A DNA stretch of 64,000 nt from Anaerolineaceae bacterium (GTDB taxonomy: Bacteria; Chloroflexota; Anaerolineae; Anaerolineales; Anaerolineaceae). Shown here one piece after another: positions 32,289 to 42,000 of this stretch (the stretch's first letter is position 1; every line of letters starts with the position of its first letter). Where the stretch lies: contig PABH01000053.1 of NCBI GenBank assembly GCA_002702705.1, positions 186,001 to 250,000 on the forward strand, written 5' to 3'. Made by a program: the position numbers and the translations under genes. The notes under the pieces were generated by a model. The model ran no database searches, was not told the origin of the DNA, and saw only the letters and a program-made list of their open reading frames with translations.

Positions 32289-33692
32289 ATGGAATTCACT
32301 CTAACAGAAAAAACAATACATTACTATGATACCAAACCAAATTATGTTACTTTAAAGATCTTGGAAGCAGGACAGCAAAACCAATCCGTTTATCAAGGAT
32401 ATTTAGAAATTGATTTTAATACAACCGATAATATTTTGGTTTGCCAAACTGGGAAATTCTCAGAGTTATCTGTCCAAAAAGCCCGTTTATTAGGCGGAAC
32501 AATTTCAACTTGGTTAAAAAAACATGGAATTAATAACATTTGTTTACCTAACGAAGATGAAGATATTTTTTCCATAACCAACCATTTCTACCCTTTTTTT
32601 GAAGGCTTTTTTATAGGTGGTTATTCATTTGACAAATACAAACAAACTGACCGCAAAAATTGGTCAATCGCGGTTCATTTACCAAAGAAATATGCAGATA
32701 AAAATGAAGGGCTAATTAATATCCAAAAATATGCACTTGCGATGGATATTGCTCGCACTTTAGGAAATGAACCAGCAAATGTCATAAATCCTGTCAGTCT
32801 TGCAGAAACCTGTCGCCAATTAGGTGATCAATACGGATTTACCGTAAAAATAATGGATGAGATAGAGCTAACAAACATAGGTGCTGGGGGCGTTTTATCC
32901 GTTGGACAGGGAAGCGTAAATAAATCTCGGTTAATCGTATTAGAGCATAACGGGCTGCAGGATAATGAAAATCCAATCGTATTGGTTGGAAAGGCAATCA
33001 CCTTTGATACAGGTGGGTATTCCTTAAAAAGCGTAGAAGGAATACAAGGCATGAAATATGACAAACTTGGCGGAATAACCGTAATCGGTCTTATGTTAGC
33101 AGCTGCTTTATTAAATCTCCCCCAGCGAATAGTGGGAATTATCGCCGCAGCAGAAAACATGGTTTCCGATTTCGCTTATCGTCCGGACGACATCATTAAA
33201 ACACTTTCAGGAAAAACGGTGGAAATAATAACAACAGACGCGGAAGGAAGGCTTGTCCTTGCAGATGGCTTAACCTACGCGCAAAACAATTATTCCCCAA
33301 AATACTTAATAGATTTTGCCACCCTTACCGGAGGGATTGTCACTGCACTTGGAAATGTTCGTGCTGGTCTCTTTAGTAATAATGATGATCTCGCACAAAA
33401 ACTTTTCACAGCGGGAGAAAACAGTGCTGAAAAACTGTGGCGTATGCCTTTGGATGATGAGTATTTTGATTTCATAAAAGGAGATTTTGCTGATCTTAAA
33501 AATTCTGGTGGTCGAAAAGGCCATCCGATTATGGGTGGGATTTTCTTAAAACAATTTATCCAAAACAACACACCTTGGGCACATATCGATATTGCAGGCA
33601 CTTCCAAAAATGATAAGGCAGATGGTTTGAATCCGATCGGTGCAAATGGTTTTGGTATCCGATTAATGCTTGAATTTATAAAAAACCTCTAA
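32289..33692 (+). CDS. pepA: Leucyl aminopeptidase (M17 family)
   Basis: A cytoplasmic two-metal aminopeptidase, usually hexameric. The 467 residues start at ATG 32289, six bases after AAGGAG; an upstream TTG would overlap the previous gene. The C-terminal catalytic domain carries the metal and active-site motifs: GKAITFDTGGYSLKS, MKYDKLGG and TTDAEGRLVLADGLTYA. FATLTGGIVTALG follows. The common NTDAEGR here reads TTDAEGR, a conservative change. The N-terminal domain is divergent, as is usual. It probably shares a transcript with the metallophosphoesterase; a strong terminator follows. Confidence 0.94.
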   Translation: MEFTLTEKTIHYYDTKPNYVTLKILEAGQQNQSVYQGYLEIDFNTTDNILVCQTGKFSELSVQKARLLGGTISTWLKKHGINNICLPNEDEDIFSITNHFYPFFEGFFIGGYSFDKYKQTDRKNWSIAVHLPKKYADKNEGLINIQKYALAMDIARTLGNEPANVINPVSLAETCRQLGDQYGFTVKIMDEIELTNIGAGGVLSVGQGSVNKSRLIVLEHNGLQDNENPIVLVGKAITFDTGGYSLKSVEGIQGMKYDKLGGITVIGLMLAAALLNLPQRIVGIIAAAENMVSDFAYRPDDIIKTLSGKTVEIITTDAEGRLVLADGLTYAQNNYSPKYLIDFATLTGGIVTALGNVRAGLFSNNDDLAQKLFTAGENSAEKLWRMPLDDEYFDFIKGDFADLKNSGGRKGHPIMGGIFLKQFIQNNTPWAHIDIAGTSKNDKADGLNPIGANGFGIRLMLEFIKNL

Positions 33693-33700
33693 TAGTATAA

Positions 33701-33731
33701 AACAGGCTGCTCCTTGTTGGAGCAGCCTGTT
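33701..33731. terminator. Terminator between pepA and alaS
   Basis: A perfect 13-bp stem (AACAGGCTGCTCC with GGAGCAGCCTGTT) around TTGTT, between two convergent genes. The T tract is short (TTCTTCTATTT). Confidence 0.82.
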
Positions 33732-33734
33732 CTT

Positions 33735-36470
33735 CTATTTAATCATTTCATTTAATAAATCTGGCACTTTATCTAAGGCAGCTTGTAATTTTTCAGGGTC
33801 CTTTCCCCCAGCCTGAGCTAAGGCTGGTTTTCCACCCCCACCTCCGCCAACCATCTGCGCTAAAGCCCGCACTAGATTTCCAGCGTGTGCTCCACGTTTG
33901 ATTGCTCCAACGCTAGCCGCTGCAACAATCAAAGGTTTGTCATTGATCACACTAGCGACTACAATCACTCCAATATCATATTTTTCCCGGAATTTATCGG
34001 TAAGGGATCGAAGCACATCGTTATCCGCTTCTGGCAATACTTTTACAAATACTTTAATACCATTGATATCATCAACATCTGTAAATTGAGTATCAAATAC
34101 TGCGGCGGCTGCTTCTTTTTTAATTCGTGTTATTTCTTTTCGCTCTGTTTCTAATTCGCTTCGTAAACCGTTTACCTTATCAACAATATTTTCCGGTGGT
34201 GCAGATAAAAGCGCTGAGAGTTGTTTTACCATTTTCGAGCGGTTTTTAATCACCTCATAAGCACGAACACCTGTAATCGCTTCAATTCTCCGAATGCCGG
34301 CAGCTGCACTTCCTTCATTTATTATGATGAATGTACCGATGTCTGCAGTTTCATCCACATGCGTACCACCGCATAATTCATATGATAATGTCTTATCATG
34401 GTCAATGATCTGCACCGTTCGCACATCTTCGGCGTATTTCTCACCAAATAACGCCATTGCACCTTCTTCTACCGCTTGAGAAAGTTTCTTTTCTTCTTTT
34501 CTCAGTGGATAGTTGCTTAAAATCTTTTGATTTACCCCGTCTTCCACCATTTCCAATTCTTTTTGAGTAAGACCTTCAGGATGAGTAAAATCAAAACGCA
34601 GACGATCTGGAGCCACCAAAGACCCTGCCTGCCTTGCATGTTCACCAAGTACTTTTCTCAATTCTGCATGTAAAAGATGTGTAGCTGTGTGATTTCGCAT
34701 GATTGCTTTCCGGCGATCTAAATCAACTTTTGCTACACCGATCACCCCAGATTGTACAGTACCTTTTTCAACGGTTCCCAAATGGACAATAACCCCAGCC
34801 GCTGGACGACGCACATCATTAATTTTAACAATCCAAGAATTATCTTCCGCTTCAATTATGCCTGTATCGGAAACTTGCCCACCTGATTCAATGTAAAAAT
34901 TCGTTTCAGGCAAGAGCAATTCCACATGATCACCTTCAAAAACCTGGTCAACAAACATACCATCTTTGAACAATGCTAAAATTGCAACTTTTTTCTCTTC
35001 AATTGAGTAAGGATTGTACCGAACACCTATCTGGTCAAGAATATTTTTTTCTTTTAACTGTTCAAAAACATCACGATATACATCAACATCATCCCCACCC
35101 ATCAATCCAAATGCCTTACCTGCTCCAGACGCAACGCGGTGCATCTCCATAGCATCTTTAAACCCAGCCTCATCTACCTGGTACCCCTGTTCTCTTGCTA
35201 TATCGCGGGTTAGTTCTAATGGTAAGCCATGGGTTGCATAAAGATCAAAAATCTTTTGACCATCCAAAATCGTTCCATTATTACTTTGCAATTCCTCAAA
35301 CAGTTCATTTAAGTACACTAGACCGGCATCCAAAGTTTTTTGGAATCTTTCCTCCTCACGAGTGATGTTATCCAAAATGGTCTTTTTATTCTTTTGTAAT
35401 TCAGGGTATGCATCACCATAATTTTGGATAACTACCTCTGCAACCTGCGCCATAAAAGGTTCACTTAATCCTATTTTGCCAGCAAACCGAGCGGCTCTTC
35501 GAATAATCATACGACATATGTAATTTCTTCCAGTGTTTCCTGGAATAACGCCATCTGCGATTAAAAATGTTGCTGCACGAGAATGGTCTGCAATCACACG
35601 ATAAGCAGTATAGTTGGCAAAAACAGCTTCATCTGACATGCCGGTTAAACTTTGCACTTTGTTTATTAATGGTTTTAATAAATCCGTCTGATAATTTGAG
35701 TTTGTATTTTGTAATACCGACACAATCCGTTCAAAACCCATACCTGTATCAACATGTGTGGATGCCAATGAAACCAATCGGTTTTCATCCAATCGGTTGT
35801 ATTGAATAAATACATTGTTCCAGATTTCTAAGTAACGCTGGCAAACTCCATTAACCTGGCATTTATGGTCCTTATCGTCCTTCCGGTCGCAAAAATCTGG
35901 TCCACGATCAATATGAATTTCAGAGCACGGTCCACAAGGTCCGGTTTCTGCCATTTCCCAAAAATTATCCTTGCGCCCAAAGTAGAGTACATGATCCTTT
36001 ATTAATCCAGGTTGTTCTCGCCAGATACCAGCCGCTTCTTCGTCAGTAGGAATTTCTTCTTTCTCATCTTTAAAAACGGTCACCCAAAGTTTGGATTTAT
36101 CAATTTGCCAAACATCCGTTAATAATTCCCATGCCCAAGAAATTGCTTCTTTTTTATAATAATCTCCAAAGGACCAATTACCTAACATCTCAAAAAAAGT
36201 ATGGTGCCAATCATCTCGGCCAACATCATCAAGATCATTGTGTTTTCCTGCTACACGCATACATTTTTGAGAATTAACTGCCCGGGTATAAGGGCGTTGG
36301 TCGGTACCCAAAAATACGTCTTTAAACTGAACCATTCCGGCGTTTGTAAATAATAAAGTGGCATCACCACCCGGCACCAGTGAAGATGAAGGAACAAATG
36401 TGTGTCCTCGATCAACAAAAAATTGGATAAATGTTTTTCGAATCTGATTACCGGTTAAATCTTCTTTCAT
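33735..36470 (-). CDS. alaS: Alanyl-tRNA synthetase
   Basis: Charges tRNA-Ala. The 911 residues have the full bacterial layout: class II catalytic core (FVPSSSLVPGGDATLLFTNA, QKCMRVAGKHNDLDDVGRD, GNWSFGDYYKKEAISW) and a tRNA-recognition region. The editing domain has the zinc ligands in RNHTATHLLHAELR and YELCGGTHVDETADIG. The C-Ala/DHHA1 domain ends with VRALAQMVGGGGGGKPALAQ. Length is normal. GGGAG precedes the ATG. Its predicted promoter (TTGCGG-17-TATAAT) lies in the 92-base gap after the protease gene on the same strand. Confidence 0.98.
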   Translation of the reverse strand: MKEDLTGNQIRKTFIQFFVDRGHTFVPSSSLVPGGDATLLFTNAGMVQFKDVFLGTDQRPYTRAVNSQKCMRVAGKHNDLDDVGRDDWHHTFFEMLGNWSFGDYYKKEAISWAWELLTDVWQIDKSKLWVTVFKDEKEEIPTDEEAAGIWREQPGLIKDHVLYFGRKDNFWEMAETGPCGPCSEIHIDRGPDFCDRKDDKDHKCQVNGVCQRYLEIWNNVFIQYNRLDENRLVSLASTHVDTGMGFERIVSVLQNTNSNYQTDLLKPLINKVQSLTGMSDEAVFANYTAYRVIADHSRAATFLIADGVIPGNTGRNYICRMIIRRAARFAGKIGLSEPFMAQVAEVVIQNYGDAYPELQKNKKTILDNITREEERFQKTLDAGLVYLNELFEELQSNNGTILDGQKIFDLYATHGLPLELTRDIAREQGYQVDEAGFKDAMEMHRVASGAGKAFGLMGGDDVDVYRDVFEQLKEKNILDQIGVRYNPYSIEEKKVAILALFKDGMFVDQVFEGDHVELLLPETNFYIESGGQVSDTGIIEAEDNSWIVKINDVRRPAAGVIVHLGTVEKGTVQSGVIGVAKVDLDRRKAIMRNHTATHLLHAELRKVLGEHARQAGSLVAPDRLRFDFTHPEGLTQKELEMVEDGVNQKILSNYPLRKEEKKLSQAVEEGAMALFGEKYAEDVRTVQIIDHDKTLSYELCGGTHVDETADIGTFIIINEGSAAAGIRRIEAITGVRAYEVIKNRSKMVKQLSALLSAPPENIVDKVNGLRSELETERKEITRIKKEAAAAVFDTQFTDVDDINGIKVFVKVLPEADNDVLRSLTDKFREKYDIGVIVVASVINDKPLIVAAASVGAIKRGAHAGNLVRALAQMVGGGGGGKPALAQAGGKDPEKLQAALDKVPDLLNEMIK

Positions 36471-36489
36471 AATTGCTCCCTATCGTTAA

Positions 36490-36521
36490 AATTAAAATGG
36501 GCAAGGAAATTACCTTGCCCA
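36490..36521 (-). terminator. Hairpin ending the protease operon and opening the alaS leader
   Basis: On the minus strand TGGGCAAGG pairs with CCTTGCCCA around a 6-base loop, then TTTTAATTTT. It can terminate the upstream protease operon. Because the alaS -10 box lies just before it, the hairpin would also form the extreme 5' end of the alaS mRNA. Confidence 0.75.
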
Positions 36522-36523
36522 CC

Positions 36524-36552
36524 ATTATAAGCTATCCAATAGAGCACCGCAA
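36524..36552 (-). promoter_or_regulatory. Predicted sigma-70 promoter of alaS
   Basis: TTGCGG-17 bases-TATAAT on the minus strand, with a consensus -10. The predicted start is about 7 bases further on, inside the first arm of the hairpin at 36490-36521. Confidence 0.6.
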
Positions 36553-36562
36553 TAACTTCAGA

Positions 36563-39091
36563 TTATCGGGATACTACTGTCTTTAGTATTTTTCCTTTTG
36601 AATCTAAAGTAACACGTGCAATTTGGAAACTGGTTTGTTTATTGATATTAATTGGGTTTTGTAATGTAACTACTACCCGATCACGTACTGTTTTAATTGA
36701 TCGAGATTGATCTCCTTTGGTAGATATTTCACCCATCTCACCGTAATGCAGTAAATTTGTCTTTAATTTTGCATGTTCAATTCCTGGCAAATACGGCATT
36801 AAAATTGACTTTACCTGCGCAATGGTTTCAGATGGAATACTTACCGTGTCTTCCTGTCCTTGCTGCAGGTCGGAGACTGTTTTAACTTGTGGCGTTTTTT
36901 CAAAAGGATTTACCCTTTTCTTTTGATAATCAGAACGCTCATATGCAAAAAAGGGATCACCATATAAAACGAATTGAATCAGTGTTTTCTGATCTTCCCC
37001 ATCAAGATATCCTTGCCGTTTCATCATCTCTTGCACCAAGGATAGTTTTGCCTTTTGTAAGGCTTCCCCAGCCCATAAACCACCTCGAATATTTTGCCAA
37101 AATATCTTTGATAATAAGTCTGCTGCAATTAACGGTGTCGTTATGGATCCGTAAGAAGTACATGTTGAACCAACTACAATGGGCGTACCCACTGAAAGAA
37201 ATTTTAATGCATTGCTTTCGGTTTCATTTTTCCCAAAAACATGTGCTCCGAAACAGGCTTCTGTAAATACAATTTTTGGTTGTTTTCCATTATTTTTGAT
37301 ATCTTCGGGAATTAATGCTACGGGATAATCGTCCCCTGGAGGATCAAGAAAATCTCTTTGCCCATACCATCCCGATTCTTTTTCCATTCCGTGCAGATTA
37401 TAATAACCTAATTCTTTTTCGTTGATGAAATTAAAAGGCAGCTTTTTGGTTTTACCATTTGGTGAAATAAAAACGTTTTTTGAATCCCCCAAAGTTTTAT
37501 ATACCGCAATTGAGGACCTTTTCCATACCGAAGCTGTATAGCCAAAACTAGATGTGGTTTTTTGATTGATCATTCCAAGAATTGAACGCAACAAGTATTC
37601 CCAAAATCGTTTTACAGATTTAGGTTGCGCGTGGTATTGTTGAACACTACGAATTTGTTGAATTAACAACCCCGCATCCGATCCAACCTCTCCAACCAAA
37701 CGACCTGTCGGCCAATCTGGCACAAAATAATTTCCATCCATTGCACTATAAGGATTATCTGAAAAGACTTCTTCGTCAGCGTCATCTGTAGGATTGGGTA
37801 ATCGATGAAATGGCACAATTTCATCCCCACCAATAATCAATAACGCACCAATTCGCTCCCCTCGCTTAGATAACGCAGAATCTAATTCCTGAATAGATAA
37901 CCTTAACGTACCTGCGTCGATCGTTTTAACTGGGGTTAAATTAAATTCTTTTCGATAAATTTCATCATCAGGAATGCATAATACAGAATCCCAACCTGGT
38001 TTACTTTTAATTAAAAGTTGAATTTGCCTGAGATGTTGAAGGATAACCTGATAGGTTTGTTCACCATATTCTTTAACCAATCCTGTTTTGGTAGTAAAAA
38101 TTGTATAAGTTGGAAAACGCCCATCGAACATACTTCCTTTTTTGTTCTTTAATTTTTCATTAATCCGCTCAAACTCTTTTTCAACTTCTTTACCAACCGC
38201 TGATGAGATATATTTATTATTTTTTTCAATATTCCGATTTGAATTAATCGATTCACTCCCCTTTCCTAAATCAATTCGCTCGATTAACTCTGGTTCAGGA
38301 AGAACATTCCACCCTAAGTCAAAAATTACTTCTTTTGGAATTTGCAAATCGATGTTTATTTCAAATTGATCCGGCCAAAGTGGCAAGAAGTTATGTTGGT
38401 CACCCCACCACCGCCTTGCCACAATACCCACAGAATCCTTAGATACACAATCATGCAGCAATGCTACAGCTTCCTCTTCTTCACCAGTTTCTAATTTTTT
38501 CTCCGCTAAGATCATTTTTGTTGCAATTACTCGAGGCCATTTTTTATGGTACATTTCAGCTAGCTTGAGGATCGTATTCTCATCTTGTTGTAAATAAACT
38601 GTCTGCAAATGAAATAAACTAACTAAAGGGATTTCTTGTTGAATAGACAAAATTCGATAAACCAACTGTGCAGCATCATCAAATCGCTCAGTAGAAATTG
38701 CTTTGCCAACCGCATGTAATGCTGGGCTCCACATTGGTAAAGAGCGTTTTTCTTGTACGTTTCCTCCAAGCGCATGTATGGACGCAAAACACACATCTTT
38801 TTCTTTATTACTGATAGGGAGTTCTGCTTTCAATATATAGGCTTCTACATATTGCGGATCAACCGCCAATACCTCATTAATAATCTCAATAGCTTTTTCT
38901 GGATGCCCTTCCATTTGATAGGTTTTCGCTAAAAAATATTGCATTTCCAGGTCACCTGAAAACTTGCCCAACCAGGATAAAACCAATTCTCGGACGAAAA
39001 TTATTTTTCCATGGTGTAAAGCTGAAACAATCATTTGAATCGCTGTCCCACGGCTTATTAACATTTTATGAGTGCTGTTATGGCTTTCCAT
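36563..39091 (-). CDS. TPR protein with gingipain/caspase-like (C25, clan CD) protease domain
   Basis: An 842-residue soluble protein. Residues about 1-220 are TPR-like helical repeats (YFLAKTYQMEGHPEKAIEII). Residues about 320-720 resemble peptidase C25: LLIIGGDEIVPFHRLPNP, NYFVPDWPTGRLVGE, then the histidine loop YYNLHGMEKESGWYG (H567) and the cysteine loop KIVFTEACFGAHVFG (C613). They end with GTPIVVGSTCTSYGSITTPL and a GEALQKAKLSL helix. Both catalytic residues are present, so activity is plausible. No signal peptide, unlike true gingipains, so it should act inside the cell. It starts directly after the stop of the 1790-aa TPR gene with GGAGG in that gene's end. It is the last gene of the sigma-54-controlled operon. 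Confidence 0.8.
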   Translation of the reverse strand: MESHNSTHKMLISRGTAIQMIVSALHHGKIIFVRELVLSWLGKFSGDLEMQYFLAKTYQMEGHPEKAIEIINEVLAVDPQYVEAYILKAELPISNKEKDVCFASIHALGGNVQEKRSLPMWSPALHAVGKAISTERFDDAAQLVYRILSIQQEIPLVSLFHLQTVYLQQDENTILKLAEMYHKKWPRVIATKMILAEKKLETGEEEEAVALLHDCVSKDSVGIVARRWWGDQHNFLPLWPDQFEINIDLQIPKEVIFDLGWNVLPEPELIERIDLGKGSESINSNRNIEKNNKYISSAVGKEVEKEFERINEKLKNKKGSMFDGRFPTYTIFTTKTGLVKEYGEQTYQVILQHLRQIQLLIKSKPGWDSVLCIPDDEIYRKEFNLTPVKTIDAGTLRLSIQELDSALSKRGERIGALLIIGGDEIVPFHRLPNPTDDADEEVFSDNPYSAMDGNYFVPDWPTGRLVGEVGSDAGLLIQQIRSVQQYHAQPKSVKRFWEYLLRSILGMINQKTTSSFGYTASVWKRSSIAVYKTLGDSKNVFISPNGKTKKLPFNFINEKELGYYNLHGMEKESGWYGQRDFLDPPGDDYPVALIPEDIKNNGKQPKIVFTEACFGAHVFGKNETESNALKFLSVGTPIVVGSTCTSYGSITTPLIAADLLSKIFWQNIRGGLWAGEALQKAKLSLVQEMMKRQGYLDGEDQKTLIQFVLYGDPFFAYERSDYQKKRVNPFEKTPQVKTVSDLQQGQEDTVSIPSETIAQVKSILMPYLPGIEHAKLKTNLLHYGEMGEISTKGDQSRSIKTVRDRVVVTLQNPININKQTSFQIARVTLDSKGKILKTVVSR

Positions 39092-42000
39092 TTATTTAAC
39101 CTCCGCAGGTGTGTGAACAAAGTTTAAGGCTACAACACCAGCCAATTGGCGGCGAATATTTGTATCCTTTGGATTTAGTTCTGAAGCAATTCGCAGCATT
39201 TTTTCTGCGCCTTGATAATCTTTTATTTCACGCATAATAATTCCAGCTTCATAATAAGCCTGGGATTCGTCACCATCTCTTTTGATCGCTTCTTGATAAG
39301 AAATCAATGCTTGTTGAAAATCCTTCATTCGATAATAAATTTTTCCCATTTCAATACAAGGCGTTGAATTTTCTTTATCTATTGCTGCTGCCTCACCCAA
39401 ATAATGTAATGCCTGATCATATTGACCTTGATCAGCCAAAATCTGAGCTAGCATTGTCCTCAATTCAGGAAAACCTTGCTCACTATTCCGAATTGCAGCT
39501 TTAGCGGCATGTTCAGCTGAATGATAATCGCCCATCCGCAAATAAAGATCAGCGACTTTTGCATTAAATTCGGGATGATCGTAAAAAGTTTCCTTTAACT
39601 CAGCAGAATACTTAGCCGCCTCATCATAACGACCCAGGTCAATCAAAACATCAAGCTTTTCTAACTTGAAAGCCATTTCAACGGGAATATGAACCAAAGC
39701 AAGATCAATCAAACGAATCGTATCATCTAATTTTCCTGCTCGTTTGTTAGAAGAAATCAACAATTTCGTAGCGTCAATATCTTCTGGATGAATATTGACA
39801 AAAGATTTTGCAAATTGAGCCGAATGCTCAAATTGCCCTAGTTTATAGTAAACCTTTGCTTTCCAGAAATTTAATTCTGGATTATTCTTATCAAAATGTT
39901 CAGCTCGCTTGCAAGCTTCTAATGCTTTTTCAAACTTACCAGATTTATAATAAATTTTAACCATCAGAAAATATGTCTCAAATTTTTCAGACAAATCATT
40001 TTGATATGATGCCAAAACCCTTTCTGCTTCAGATATCTGATTAGAATTGATAAGGAGGTTCAGATATGGGATTAAAATTTCATCTTTTTGATACGATGAT
40101 TGTTCCAATAATTCTTGCCACAGCCCACAAGCCTCTTCTGCCTGTCCAGATTGAGTTAATAAATCAGCTAACTTTACCTTCCAGTTCAATTGGTCATCCC
40201 AAAGTAAGATTGCTTTTCTCAAATCAACAACTGCGACATTAATCAGTTCATTCTGGAAATTTACCAAACCTTTTAAGAACAAAAATACAGGATCGTCATA
40301 GTCAGGTAGGCGATCTAATACCAGTTTTGCTTCTAATGGATAATTATCAATAATATTCGCAGCATAAATCATAGAACCCAAAAAATCTGGTTGCTGGATT
40401 AACAACTTATCCACAAGAGCAATCTCTTCACGTTTCAATAATTCTAAAATCAGAATTCCTGCTAATTCTGGTATTTTTTCACCGTACAATAGTTCCAAAT
40501 CTTTAGTTGGTTTGTCTTCAAGCCCAGATAAAATCTGTTCTAAAGCGTGACGAAGTTTAGAATTTGGAATCTCCTCCACCAGCGGCAACAATGACACCTC
40601 CAAAGCATTTTCCGTTGATAATGGGTATTGGATACTGTTGCGCTTTTTTTCTGCTCCTACTTTCTCAAATAGATATTCGTATCCTCGATAAGAAAAATTA
40701 GTTAGCACTTGATAATAAGGTAATTCATTTTCAAAAACTTCGCTCAATTTCATTTGATTAAAAAACATTTCCAAAGATTTGTAATCATTCATTTGATTGG
40801 CGCAAACCAACAATAACCGGAACAAAATCGCTGAAGTAAATTGGTGAATTCCGAATTTTTTTGGAATAAAAGAATCACCTTGTTTTTGTTTCATCTCATC
40901 TAAAACAACCTGATAGTGATTTGAGCCCACAGAAACCTGATGTTGATTGAGATAAACAAATGCGTTCATAGCTTGTGAAAGCACAAGGTTTTGATTTTGA
41001 ATGTATTCCATTTCTGGGATTGGTCTTTTTAACATATAAGACAAAAACAACTCATATGAAAAACGAAGTTCTTTATCTTCTTCATTAAAAATTTGATTTT
41101 TCTTTGCTTCTGCTAATTTATGGAAAGCCATACCGAAATCATTTGTTCTTATGAATAACTCAATGATTTGAAAATAATTAAACCCACCAGCTGTATTTTC
41201 TGAAATTTGGTTTTCTAAAATTGAAATTGCTTTAATATATTCTTTTTCATCAACCCATAGATTAATTAAATTTTGATTGATTAATTGCTTGTTTTCAAAA
41301 TCCCTAATCCAAGATTCAGGAATAAAAACTGGGGATTCGGTTTGTTCATAAAGCAAATCCCCTAACCCGTTTTTAAGTTCTAATGCTTGATTCAGCGAAG
41401 TAATGGAGGCCTGGCGTTGTTTAAGATTTTGATATGCATGGGCTTGAATCACATGATAAGCCATATAATCATATCCCTCAAAATCTTCCCTAGTTATGAG
41501 AGCTAAAACTTGGTCCCATTCGTTATTAAGGAAATACAAATAAATTAACTCTGTTTTTATTTCCAAATTAATTTTGCCAGATACTCGATCCAACCCAATT
41601 TTGTAGAAATTTAATGCGTCTTTTGTCTTATCGATTCGCAAATAAGTCGTAGCCGCTGTTCGGAAATCATAAAATGATGCTTCGTGGTCTTGAGTAATAC
41701 CTTCTAAAACCCGCACAGCCTCATCTTCTTTTCCTTGAAGAATATATTCAACGGCTAATTGGTTATTAATTTTTGCATTATTTTTAGTGAATTGGAGAGC
41801 TTGTTCTAAAGCTTCAATTCTTTCCAAAGGCCGATTAATCTTTCTAGCTATATCCGCAAACCACAAGATACTGTTTAAATCATCACGGCGGAGATTAAAA
41901 ATTTCGTATGCGATCTTTAGTGCTTCATCCGGTAAATTAGCCAAATAATATATGTCAGCCAATTTTCGTTTAAGTGCAATATTGGAAGGATTTGATTTTG

